Source: DASUBV01 sp035763085
GTDB lineage: Bacteria > Actinomycetota > Actinomycetes > Streptosporangiales > Streptosporangiaceae
DNA: 12,044 nt
Direction of reading: 5' to 3'
Assembly (NCBI GenBank): GCA_035763085.1
Contig: DASUBV010000141.1
Coordinates: 1-12,044, forward strand
Under the pieces are notes generated by a model that had not been told where the DNA came from, searched no databases, and worked only from the letters and a program-made list of their open reading frames with translations. Both the position numbers and the translations under genes were made by a program. Positions within the stretch are counted from its first letter, which is position 1. Every line of letters starts with the position of its first letter. Shown here piece by piece: positions 1-9,000 of this stretch.

Positions 1-2038
<2,038 letters not shown>

Positions 2039-2046
2039 CCTGGGCT

Positions 2047-2076
2047 AGCCGGGCGGCTCTTGCTGGCCGCCCGGCT
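2047..2076 (+). terminator. Strong hairpin after the ABC transporter gene, probable terminator
   Basis: A perfect 11-base-pair inverted repeat, AGCCGGGCGGC (2047-2057) and GCCGCCCGGCT (2066-2076), with an 8-base loop. It lies 9 bases after the transporter stop codon. There is no T-tract, which is common for actinobacterial terminators. The loop also holds TTGCTG, a plausible -35 element for the next gene, so the site may both end one transcript and begin another. Confidence 0.65.
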
Positions 2077-2094
2077 CCCGGCGATACTTCAGGA
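2060..2094 (+). promoter_or_regulatory. Candidate promoter for a leaderless mRNA of the DUF1707-FHA gene
   Basis: TTGCTG (2060-2065), a 17-base spacer, then GATACT (2083-2088), followed by 6 bases and the ATG at 2095. This matches the -35/-10 layout of a housekeeping sigma factor and puts the expected transcription start on the A of the start codon. Leaderless mRNAs are common in actinomycetes. AGGA lies directly against the ATG (2091-2094), too close to act as a Shine-Dalgarno site, which also favours leaderless initiation. Confidence 0.45.
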
Positions 2095-2805
2095 ATGACC
2101 CGGCTGGCCGGAGAGCGGGAGTCCGACGCGCGAGGCTTCCCCGCGCCGCTGCTGCCTGACGAGCGCGCCGCCGCTGACGGGCCGGGCGGCGGGCCCGATG
2201 GCGGCGTCCGCGCCTCCGACGCCGAGCGCGAGCAGGTCCTCGACGCGCTGGGCGACGGGTTCGTCGCGGGCCGGCTCAGCCACGAGACTTTCGTGCTGCG
2301 CGTGGAGGCGACGCTGCGCGCGCGGCGGCTGGCTGAGCTCGACGATCAGGTGGCCGACCTGCGTCCGGGCCGGCGCTCAGCGGTCCTGCGGGCGCGGGCG
2401 CTGCTGGACCGGGCCGGCGAGCTGGGCCGGAACCTCGGCCGTGAGCTGAGCCGCACGGTGAAGCTCGCCGCGGATGGCCGCCGCCGCGGCGCCGGGCCGC
2501 CGCCGCTGATGCTGCCCCGGCCGGGACAGCCGCGCTACACCATCGGCCGGGAGTGGGAGTGTGACCTGACGATCGGGCACCCGACCGTGTCCCGCTGGCA
2601 TGCTGACCTCCGGCCGGGCGCCGGCGGCTGGTGGCTGGCCGATCTCGGCTCGCTCAACGGCACCCGGCTGAACGGCTGGCGGATCTCCGGGCGGGTGCTG
2701 GTGCGGCCCGGTGACGTGGTGTCATTCGGGACGGCCAGCTACGTCCTCACCACCGAGGCGCCGCCAGGCGCCCCGCGGGGGCCCGGGGGCCGTCCGCCGG
2801 GCTAG
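2095..2805 (+). CDS. DUF1707 and FHA domain protein
   Basis: A 236-residue protein. After a disordered Gly/Pro/Asp-rich start, residues about 38-89 form a DUF1707 domain, the short helical domain found near the N-terminus of many actinobacterial membrane and signalling proteins (pattern RASDAEREQV...GRLS..TF..R...A..AR...EL..L..DL). A basic stretch links it to an FHA domain (about 148-220) with the expected phosphothreonine-pocket residues: Gly151-Arg152, Ser166-Arg167, His169 and Asn188-Gly189-Thr190. It should bind a phosphothreonine peptide, so it probably works downstream of a Ser/Thr kinase; no kinase of that type is next to it. No membrane segment is seen. A GTG at 2035 is also in frame, but the extra codons would run through the preceding hairpin and look non-coding, so ATG 2095 is preferred. 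The last 10 residues are low-complexity Pro/Gly. Confidence 0.88.
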   Translation: MTRLAGERESDARGFPAPLLPDERAAADGPGGGPDGGVRASDAEREQVLDALGDGFVAGRLSHETFVLRVEATLRARRLAELDDQVADLRPGRRSAVLRARALLDRAGELGRNLGRELSRTVKLAADGRRRGAGPPPLMLPRPGQPRYTIGREWECDLTIGHPTVSRWHADLRPGAGGWWLADLGSLNGTRLNGWRISGRVLVRPGDVVSFGTASYVLTTEAPPGAPRGPGGRPPG

Positions 2806-2828
2806 CACCGAGGCACCGCCAGGCGCCC
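2751..2828. repeat. Imperfect 23-base direct repeat spanning the stop codon of the FHA gene
   Basis: Bases 2751-2773 and 2806-2828 match at 22 of 23 positions (single G/A difference; shared core CGCCAGGCGCC-like end after CACCGAGGC). The first copy is inside the last codons of the FHA gene and the second starts directly after its stop codon. This looks like a small duplication of the gene's 3' end. No function is evident. Confidence 0.7.
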
Positions 2829-2845
2829 GGGTACGCCAAGTACCC
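2829..2845. promoter_or_regulatory. Operator-like palindrome ahead of the phosphatase operon
   Basis: GGGTACGCCAAGTACCC is a perfect inverted repeat of 6 bases with a 5-base centre. It overlaps the region where a -35 element would sit relative to the -10 at 2865-2870. The place and symmetry fit a dimeric regulator's site controlling the three-gene operon. No candidate regulator gene is in the window. Confidence 0.35.
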
Positions 2846-2864
2846 CCGAGCGCGACAGACCCCA

Positions 2865-2876
2865 TAGAGTCAGTGC
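2865..2876 (+). promoter_or_regulatory. Candidate -10 element for a leaderless phosphatase-operon mRNA
   Basis: TAGAGT (2865-2870) fits the TANNNT pattern and is followed by exactly 6 bases before the GTG start at 2877. No Shine-Dalgarno sequence precedes the GTG. The spacing equals that at the DUF1707-FHA gene. No good -35 hexamer is visible. Confidence 0.45.
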
Positions 2877-3581
2877 GTGACTCTGGTCCTGGTGGTGCGG
2901 CACGGCCTGACGGCCTCGACCGGCACGGCGCTGACCGGCTGGACGCCGGGGATCTCCCTGGACGACCGCGGCCGTGCGCAGGCCAAGGCAGTCGGGACCC
3001 GGCTGGCCGACGTGCCGGTGGATGCCATTATTTCCAGCCCCCTGGAGCGCTGCCGGGAAACCGCCCAGGCCATTGCCGACGCACGGGACGGCCCGCGCCT
3101 GGAGGTGCAGGTGGATGAGCGCGTGGGGGAGTGTCACTACGGCGACTGGACCGGGCAGCCGCTGAAGAAGCTGTCCAAGGACCCGCTGTGGCGGGTGGTG
3201 CAGGCCCATCCCAGCGCGGTCCGCTTCCCCGGCCCGGCCGGCGAGTCGATGGCGGGCATGCAGGTCCGCGCGGTGAGCGCGGTGCGCGACTGGAACGAGC
3301 GGCTCGGCCGGGACGCTGTCTACGTACTGTGCTCGCACGGCGATGTGATCAAGTCGATCCTCGCCGATAGCCTGGGCATGCACCTCGACATGTGCCAGCG
3401 GATCCAGGTCGACCCCTGCTCGCTCAGCGTGATCCGTTACACGCCGCTGCGTCCTTTCGTCCTGCGGATGAACGACGCTGGCGGGGATGTCAGCAGCCTC
3501 AGGAGACCTAGCAAGGAGCCGTCCCGCACGTCCGCCCTGCACGAGGCGGACGCGCAGGTGGGCGGCGGCGCGGGAGGATAG
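2877..3581 (+). CDS. Histidine phosphatase superfamily protein, MSMEG_4193-type putative phosphomutase
   Basis: A 234-residue member of the phosphoglycerate-mutase-like histidine phosphatases, which pass phosphate through a phospho-His intermediate. The N-terminus carries the RHG motif (Arg8-His9-Gly10, His9 the nucleophile). The other pocket residues are present: Arg58 in SSPLERCRETA, Glu85 as likely proton donor, and His154 in SHGDV. Gly-Glu-Ser (122-124) is typical of the superfamily. It belongs to the actinobacteria-restricted group found beside DUF3090 and SCO1664-family genes; Mycobacterium tuberculosis Rv2135c appears to be the counterpart. The natural substrate is not known. The last ~40 residues are a low-complexity tail beyond the catalytic fold. 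The GTG start at 2877 leaves only 8 residues before the catalytic His, standard for the fold. It is the first gene of the operon; its stop codon overlaps the next gene's ribosome binding site. Confidence 0.93.
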   Translation: MTLVLVVRHGLTASTGTALTGWTPGISLDDRGRAQAKAVGTRLADVPVDAIISSPLERCRETAQAIADARDGPRLEVQVDERVGECHYGDWTGQPLKKLSKDPLWRVVQAHPSAVRFPGPAGESMAGMQVRAVSAVRDWNERLGRDAVYVLCSHGDVIKSILADSLGMHLDMCQRIQVDPCSLSVIRYTPLRPFVLRMNDAGGDVSSLRRPSKEPSRTSALHEADAQVGGGAGG

Positions 3582-3585
3582 GTTC

Positions 3586-4146
3586 ATGCCGGTCTATTCA
3601 TATGACCCGCCCGAGCGATTCATCGCGGGGACCGTCGGCCAGCCCGGCGAGCGCTCGTTTTACCTGCAGGCCACCGGCGGCGGCCGGACCACTAGCGTCC
3701 TGCTGGAGAAGGGTCAGGTCAGCCAGCTGGCGGAACGGCTGGACGAGCTCCTGGACGAAGTGCTGCGGCGCACCGGCGGCGCGGCGGCGGTACCCGCGGC
3801 CGCGCCGGCCGGCCTGGCTGACGACGGGCCGCTCGAGCTGCCGCTGATGGAGGAGTTCCGGGTCGGGGCGATCGCCCTGGCCTGGGATCATGACGGCGAC
3901 CGCGTCATCATCGAGGCCCAGGAGGAGACCGATGAGCCGGTGGAGCCGCTGGCCGACGACATCCCCGAGGACGGCCCGGCGATCCTGCGGGTGAGGATCT
4001 CGGCCGCGGCCGCCCGCGCCTTCTCGCGGCGTGCGCTGCAGGTGGTCGGCGCCGGCCGCCCGCCGTGCCCGCTGTGCGGGCTGCCGCTGGATGCGACCGG
4101 GCATGTCTGCCCCCGGCAGAACGGGCACCGGGCCGGGCATGGCTGA
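3586..4146 (+). CDS. DUF3090 family protein
   Basis: A 186-residue soluble protein of the DUF3090 family, of unknown biochemical role. The N-terminus (PVYSYDPPERFIAGTVGQPG, then RSFYLQA) is characteristic of the family. The C-terminus has a zinc-ribbon-like cluster: Cys161-x2-Cys164, then His173 and Cys175, with further His at 181 and 185. This suggests metal binding. The start is set by GGGAGG (3572-3577) 8 bases before ATG 3586; that site overlaps the upstream stop codon, so translation is probably coupled. The open frame extends further upstream to 3487, but that part lies inside the phosphatase gene. The stop codon overlaps the start of the next gene within ATGGCTGA. Constant co-occurrence with the phosphatase and the kinase-like gene implies a shared process. 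Confidence 0.92.
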   Translation: MPVYSYDPPERFIAGTVGQPGERSFYLQATGGGRTTSVLLEKGQVSQLAERLDELLDEVLRRTGGAAAVPAAAPAGLADDGPLELPLMEEFRVGAIALAWDHDGDRVIIEAQEETDEPVEPLADDIPEDGPAILRVRISAAAARAFSRRALQVVGAGRPPCPLCGLPLDATGHVCPRQNGHRAGHG

Positions 4147-4933
4147 TCCGCTGCCGCGGGGGAGCAGGCCCGCTGGCGGGCAGCCGGGCGGCGGGCCGGC
4201 CCCGGCGGGAGCCGGGGATGAGCAGGCGATGCTGGACCTGCTCGAAGACGGGCACCTGGAGGTGGCCGGCCGCGTGGTCGAAGCCTCCAACCTGACCATG
4301 TACTGCACGGTGAGCGGGCCGGCCGGCAGCGTGTCGTGCGTGTACAAGCCGGTGGCCGGCGAGCGGCCGCTGTGGGACTTCCCGCTCGGCACGCTGGCCG
4401 GCCGCGAGGTCGCCGCCTATGCCGTGTCGCGGGCGGCGGGCTGGGATGTCGTCCCGCCGACGGTCTACCGGGAGGGCCCGTTCGGGCCCGGCATGTGCCA
4501 GCTGTGGATCGACACCGACGAGGCCGTGGACCTGGTGCAGCTGTCCCGGCGCACCGATCATGCCGGGCTGCGGCAGATGGCGGTCTTTGACGCGGTGGTG
4601 AACAACGCCGACCGCAAGATCGGTCACCTGCTGCCGGACGCCGGGGGTCACCTGTACGGCTGCGACCACGGCGTGTGCTTCGGCGCGGAGTACAAGCTGC
4701 GCACCGTGCTGTGGCAGTGGCGGGGCAAGAAGCTGCCCGGCCGGGCGGTGGCCGCGCTGCAGCACCTGGGCCAGGAACTGGCGCCCGGCGCCGCCCTGGC
4801 GCAGGAGCTGAACCGGTGGCTGGAGCCGGAGGAGATTGATGCCACCCGGGCCCGGGTAGCGCTGCTGGCCGAGCACAAGGTGCACCCGTTCCCGCCGGCG
4901 GACTGGCCCGCGGTGCCCTGGCCGCCGATCTAG
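4139..4933 (+). CDS. SCO1664 family protein, distantly related to phosphatidylinositol 3-/4-kinase-type kinases
   Basis: A 264-residue protein, third in the operon, starting 8 bases inside the DUF3090 gene. After a disordered Gly/Pro-rich stretch of about 25 residues, it shows motifs like the catalytic core of PI3/PI4-kinase- and HipA-type kinases. These are Lys70 in VYKP (candidate ATP-binding Lys), the loop FDAVVNNADRKIGH (150-163, with Asp151, Asn155/156, Asp158, Arg159, Lys160), and Asp176-His-Gly178 in the place of the metal-binding DFG-type motif. The family has been noted to resemble phosphatidylinositol 3- and 4-kinases only distantly; the activity and substrate are unknown. Pairing with a phosphatase makes opposed phosphorylation a reasonable guess. 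In Streptomyces and mycobacteria mshC (mycothiol ligase) lies close to this gene; here a convergent PAC2 gene follows after 18 bases. ATG 4139 is preferred over upstream ATGs because homologues begin just before the ML.LL..G.L.V.GR segment. Confidence 0.9.
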   Translation: MADPLPRGSRPAGGQPGGGPAPAGAGDEQAMLDLLEDGHLEVAGRVVEASNLTMYCTVSGPAGSVSCVYKPVAGERPLWDFPLGTLAGREVAAYAVSRAAGWDVVPPTVYREGPFGPGMCQLWIDTDEAVDLVQLSRRTDHAGLRQMAVFDAVVNNADRKIGHLLPDAGGHLYGCDHGVCFGAEYKLRTVLWQWRGKKLPGRAVAALQHLGQELAPGAALAQELNRWLEPEEIDATRARVALLAEHKVHPFPPADWPAVPWPPI

Positions 4934-4951
4934 GCGGCCTGGCCGGCCTGG

Positions 4952-5812
4952 CTAGCGCCCGCCGTGCTCCCCGCGGTCGCCGCGGCGGCGCAGGTAGCGC
5001 TCGAACTCGCGGGCGATCGCGTCGCCGCTGGCCTCGGGCAGGTCGGTGGCATCCTTGGCCTCTTCCAGGGTGCGGACGTAGTCCGCCACCTCAGAGTCCT
5101 GCTCGGCCAGCTCATCCACGCCGCGCTCCCAGGCCCTGGCCTCATCAGGCAGGTCGGCCAGCGGCAGCGAGATGTCCAGGATGTCCTCGACGCCGTGCAG
5201 CAGCGCCAGGGTCGCCTTCGGGCTCGGCGGCTGCGCGACGTAGTGCGGGACGGCCGCCCACAGCGACACCGCGGGAATCCCCGCCGCCGCGCAGGCCTGC
5301 TGGAGCACGCCGACGATGCCCGTCGGGCCCTTGTAGTCCACCGGCTCGACATGCAGCCGGCCGGCCAGCTCCGGGTCCGAGGCTCCCGCGCTGACCGGCA
5401 CCGGCCGGGTGTGCGGGGAGTCAGCGAGCAGCGCGCCGAGCAGGATGACCAGCTCGACCTCCAGGTCGCGGAACGCGGTCACCAGCTCGCCGGAGAAGCC
5501 GCGCCAGCGCATGTTCGGCTCAATGCCGTGCACCAGGACCAGGTCGCGGCCCGCGCCGGCCGGCTGGGCCAGGCTGAGCCGGGTAGTGGGCCAGACGAGC
5601 CGGTCGGTCTGGCCGTCGGTCACCTCCATCACCGGCCGGGTGACCTGGAAGTCGTAGAAATCCTCCGGGTCCATCTGGCCGATGGCCTTGGTGTCCCATG
5701 CGGTTGCCAGGTGGTTGACGGCGCCGGTCGCCGCCTCGCCCGCGTCATTCCAGCCCTCGAATGCGGCTATCAGCGCTGGCGCGGTGAGCTTGCCGATGGC
5801 ATCGAGCTCGAT
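4952..5812 (-). CDS. PAC2 family protein with an apparent ATC start codon
   Basis: PAC2-family protein, related in fold to proteasome assembly chaperone 2. Actinobacterial members sit near metH and mshC and have no settled function. From ATG 5674 the protein is only 240 residues and lacks the family N-terminus. Reading upstream in the same frame gives clear PAC2 sequence: IELDAIGKLTAPALIAAFEG followed by WNDAGEAA. The frame is open only to a stop at 5843-5845 and has no ATG, GTG or TTG upstream of 5674. The best start is therefore ATC at 5812-5810, 9 bases after GGAGGGAGG (5830-5822), giving 286 residues, the normal size. Remembered homologues begin MIEL; here the Met codon position reads GCG. 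Later motifs include DFQVTRP, LVHGIEPNMRW, LLGALLADSPHTRPVPV, GPTGI and LWAAVPHYV. The C-terminus AREFERYLRRR is also family-like. The gene converges with the kinase-like gene and diverges from metH. Either ATC is used or the sequence carries a start mutation or error. Confidence 0.85.
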   Translation of the reverse strand: MELDAIGKLTAPALIAAFEGWNDAGEAATGAVNHLATAWDTKAIGQMDPEDFYDFQVTRPVMEVTDGQTDRLVWPTTRLSLAQPAGAGRDLVLVHGIEPNMRWRGFSGELVTAFRDLEVELVILLGALLADSPHTRPVPVSAGASDPELAGRLHVEPVDYKGPTGIVGVLQQACAAAGIPAVSLWAAVPHYVAQPPSPKATLALLHGVEDILDISLPLADLPDEARAWERGVDELAEQDSEVADYVRTLEEAKDATDLPEASGDAIAREFERYLRRRGDRGEHGGR

Positions 5813-5821
5813 CGCCGGCCA

Positions 5822-5830
5822 CCTCCCTCC
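5822..5830 (-). promoter_or_regulatory. Strong ribosome binding site that decides the PAC2 start
   Basis: On the minus strand these bases read GGAGGGAGG, an almost ideal Shine-Dalgarno sequence. The ATC codon at 5812-5810 follows after 9 bases. A GTG at 5822-5820 is in a different frame, and no standard start codon occurs at a usable distance in the PAC2 frame. Confidence 0.7.
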
Positions 5831-6070
5831 GCAGCCGCCTGCTCATCAGGCGAATGGCTTCCAGCCTACGTGCCCGGCCGCGACCGCAGCCGGGTCAGGT
5901 CGCCTGACCGCGGGCACCTGCTGGTTCCGGCCGCTTTCCTGCGCTCCGGGCGGCATCCATATGTTAGGGCCACCGGCGCGCGGCTGTCCCGGGCCCCCGC
6001 TGCCGGGCGCCCGAAGCCCGCCCGGCGGGCCCCGCCGCGGCGAGTCCGGCGGCCGGCGAGGCGTGCTGAC
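5831..6070. other. Divergent PAC2-metH intergenic region
   Basis: About 240 bases carry the control signals for both genes. Visible items are a 17-base palindrome (5893-5909), an AT-rich patch with TATGTT (5960-5965) that could be a second metH -10, and GC-rich inverted repeats such as GCCCGCC (6016-6022) with GGCGGGC (6024-6030) that would fold in any long metH leader. No convincing cobalamin-riboswitch B12 box or SAM-riboswitch core was found. No small ORF looks coding. Confidence 0.5.
5893..5909. promoter_or_regulatory. Operator-like palindrome between PAC2 and metH
   Basis: GGTCAGGTCGCCTGACC is a perfect inverted repeat of 7 bases with a 3-base centre, about 80 bases before the PAC2 start and about 180 before metH. 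The length and symmetry suit a dimeric repressor or activator acting on one or both divergent promoters. Confidence 0.4.
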
Positions 6071-6085
6071 TATGATGAGAGCACC
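6071..6085 (+). promoter_or_regulatory. metH: Candidate metH promoter -10 and short leader
   Basis: TATGAT (6071-6076) is a near-consensus -10 element, with the metH ATG 9 bases further on. A start about 7 bases after it would give a leader of only about 3 bases. GAGAG (6077-6081) could serve as a Shine-Dalgarno site if transcription instead begins further upstream. No clear -35 hexamer is seen. Confidence 0.45.
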
Positions 6086-9000
6086 ATGACGCGCACCGCA
6101 CCCGGATCCCGGCAGCAGCAAACTCCCAAGACAGCCCGGTCGTCGCTGCGGGCGGCGCTTGCTGAGCGCGTCGTGATAGCCGACGGCGCGATGGGCTCCA
6201 TGCTCCAGGGCTGCCCGGTCACCCTGGAGGATTTCGAGGGCCTCGAGGGCTGTAACGAGATCCTGAACGTGACCCGCCCCGACGTGGTGACCGGAATCCA
6301 CGAGGCCTACCTGACCGCCGGCGCGGACTGCATCACCACCAACACCTTCGGCGCCAACCTGGGCAACCTGGGTGAGTACGACATCCCGGACCGGATCGGG
6401 GAGCTGGCCGAAAGCGGCGCCCGGCTGGCCCGCCAGGCCGCCGACGCGTTCTCCGGCGCGGGCCGGCAGCGCTGGGTGCTCGGCTCGATCGGCCCCGGCA
6501 CCAAGCTGCCGACGCTCGGCCACGCCCCGTTCGCCCGGCTCCGCGACACCTATGCCGAGGCGGCGGCCGGCCTGCTGCGCGGCGGCGCCGACGCGCTGAT
6601 CATCGAGACCTGCCAGGACCTGCTGCAGGCCAAGGCGGCGATCGTCGGCGCCCGGCGGGCCATCGCCGCGCTGGACGGCGCCGGTGACGTGCCGATCATC
6701 GCCCACGTGACCATCGAGACCACCGGCTCGATGCTGCTGGGCACCGAGATCGGCGCGGCGCTGACCGCGCTGGAGCCGCTCGGCATCGACATGATCGGCC
6801 TGAACTGCGCCACCGGCCCGGCCGAGATGAGCGAGCACCTGCGCTACCTGGCGGCCCACTCCCGGCTGCCGCTGTCGTGCATGCCCAACGCCGGGCTGCC
6901 CGAGCTGACCTCCGACGGCGCGTACTACCCGGTCCAGCCCGCGGAGCTGGCCGACGCGCACGAGATGTTCACCCGCGAGTTCGGCCTGGCCCTGGTCGGC
7001 GGCTGCTGCGGCACCACCCCGGAGCATATCGCCGAGCTCTCCGGCCGGCTGCGCGACCGGCCGCTGACCGCCCGCCGGCCCCGGCCGGAGCCCGGCGTGG
7101 CCTCGCTCTACCAGCACGTGCCGTTCCGCCAGGACACCGCGTTCCTGGCCATCGGGGAGCGGACCAACGCCAACGGCTCCAGGGCGTTCCGTGAGGCCAT
7201 GCTCGCCGGGCGCTACGAGGACTGCGTGGAGATCGCCCGCGCGCAGACCCGCGACGGCGCGCACCTGCTCGATGTCTGCATCGACTACGTCGGCCGGGAC
7301 GGCAGCGCGGACATGGCCGAGGTGGTCAGCCGCCTGGCCACCGCGGCCACGCTGCCGCTGGTGCTCGACTCCACCGAGCCGGACGTCATCGCCGCCGGGC
7401 TCGAGCGGCTCGGCGGCCGCGCGGTGGTCAACTCGGTCAACTACGAGGACGGTGACGGGCCGCAGTCGCGGATCGCGCGGGTCATGCCGCTGGTGCGCGA
7501 GCACGGCGCGGCGGTCATCGCGCTGACTATCGACGAGCAGGGCCAGGCCCGGACCGCCGACTGGAAGGTTCAGGTCGCCACCCGGCTGATCGAGGACCTG
7601 ACCGGCAACTGGGGGATGCGCCGCAGCGACATCATCGTCGACTGCCTGACCTTCCCGATCTCCACCGGCCAGGACGAGACGCGCCGCGACGCCCTGGAGA
7701 CGATCGAGGGGATCCGCGAGCTCAAGCGCCGCTACCCCGACGTCCAGACGACGCTCGGCGTGTCGAACGTGTCGTTCGGCCTCAACCCCGCGGCCCGTGC
7801 CGTGCTGAACTCGGTGTTCCTGGCCGAGTGCGTGAAGGCGGGGCTGGACTCGGCCATCGTGCACGCGGCCCGGATCATGCCCATCTCGCGGATCCCCGAG
7901 GACCAGCTGCAGGTCGCGCTGGACCTGGTCTACGACCGGCGGCGGGACGGCTATGACCCGCTGAGCCGGATGCTGGAGCTTTTCGAGGGCGTGGACTCCG
8001 CGTCGGTCAAGGCCAGCCGGGCCGCCGAGCTGGCCGGGCTGCCGCTGTGGGAGCGGCTCAAGCGGCGGATCATCGACGGCGAGCGCAACGGCCTGGAGGC
8101 GGACCTCGACGAGGCGCTGGCCGCCCGGCCGGCCCTGGAGATCGTCAACGACGTGCTGCTGGACGGCATGAAGACGGTCGGCGAGCTGTTCGGGTCGGGC
8201 CAGATGCAGCTGCCGTTCGTGCTGCAGTCGGCGGAGGTGATGAAGGCCGCCGTCGGCTACCTCGAGCCGCACATGGAGCGCTCGGGAGAGGGCGGCAAGG
8301 GCAGGATCGTGCTGGCCACGGTTAAGGGCGACGTGCACGACATCGGCAAGAACCTGGTCGACATCATCTTGTCCAACAATGGCTACGACGTGGTCAACAT
8401 CGGCATCAAGCAGCCGATCTCGGCCATCGTGGAAGCCGCCGCCGAGAACGGCGCCGACGTCCTCGGGATGTCCGGGCTGCTGGTCAAGTCGACCGTCGTG
8501 ATGCGCGACAACCTCGCCGAGCTGAACTCCCGCCAGCTAGCCGGCCGCTGGCCGGTGCTGCTCGGCGGCGCCGCGCTGACCCGCGCCTACGTGGAGCAGG
8601 ACCTGGCCGGGCTGTTCGACGGCGAGGTCCGCTACGCGCGCGACGCGTTCGAGGGCCTGCGGCTGATGGACGCGTTCATGGCGGTCAAGCGCGGCGACGC
8701 CGGCGCGACCTTGCCCGCGCTGCGCACCCGCAAGGTCGCGGCCGGGGCCCGGCTGCGGGTTACCGAGCCGCAGGACATGCCGGCCCGCTCGGACGTCGCC
8801 GCAGACAACCCGGTGCCGGCCCCGCCGTTCTGGGGCGAGCGGGTCGTCAAGGGCATCCAGCTGGCCGACTACGCCTCGTTCCTGGACGAGCGGGCCACGT
8901 TCATGGGCCAGTGGGGCCTCAAGCCGTCCCGCGGCGCGGGCGGGCCCGGCTATGAGGAGCTGGTCGAGACCGAGGGCCGCCCGCGGCTGCGCAGCTGGCT

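Noticed and set aside
4964..6085. Open frame of 374 codons continuous with metH upstream of 6086
   Set aside because: It is antisense to the PAC2 gene, has biased composition and no MetH similarity; metH is full length from 6086.
5960..6085. Possible cobalamin or SAM riboswitch ahead of metH
   Set aside because: AGTCCGGCGGCC (6043-6054) faintly recalls a B12 box, but the conserved core and the expected pairing elements are not there and the region is short. An Rfam covariance search would settle it.
5846..8338. 830-codon open frame on the minus strand opposite metH
   Set aside because: A GC-rich shadow frame; the sequence is His/Arg/Gly/Ala-rich without any domain, while metH on the other strand is certain.
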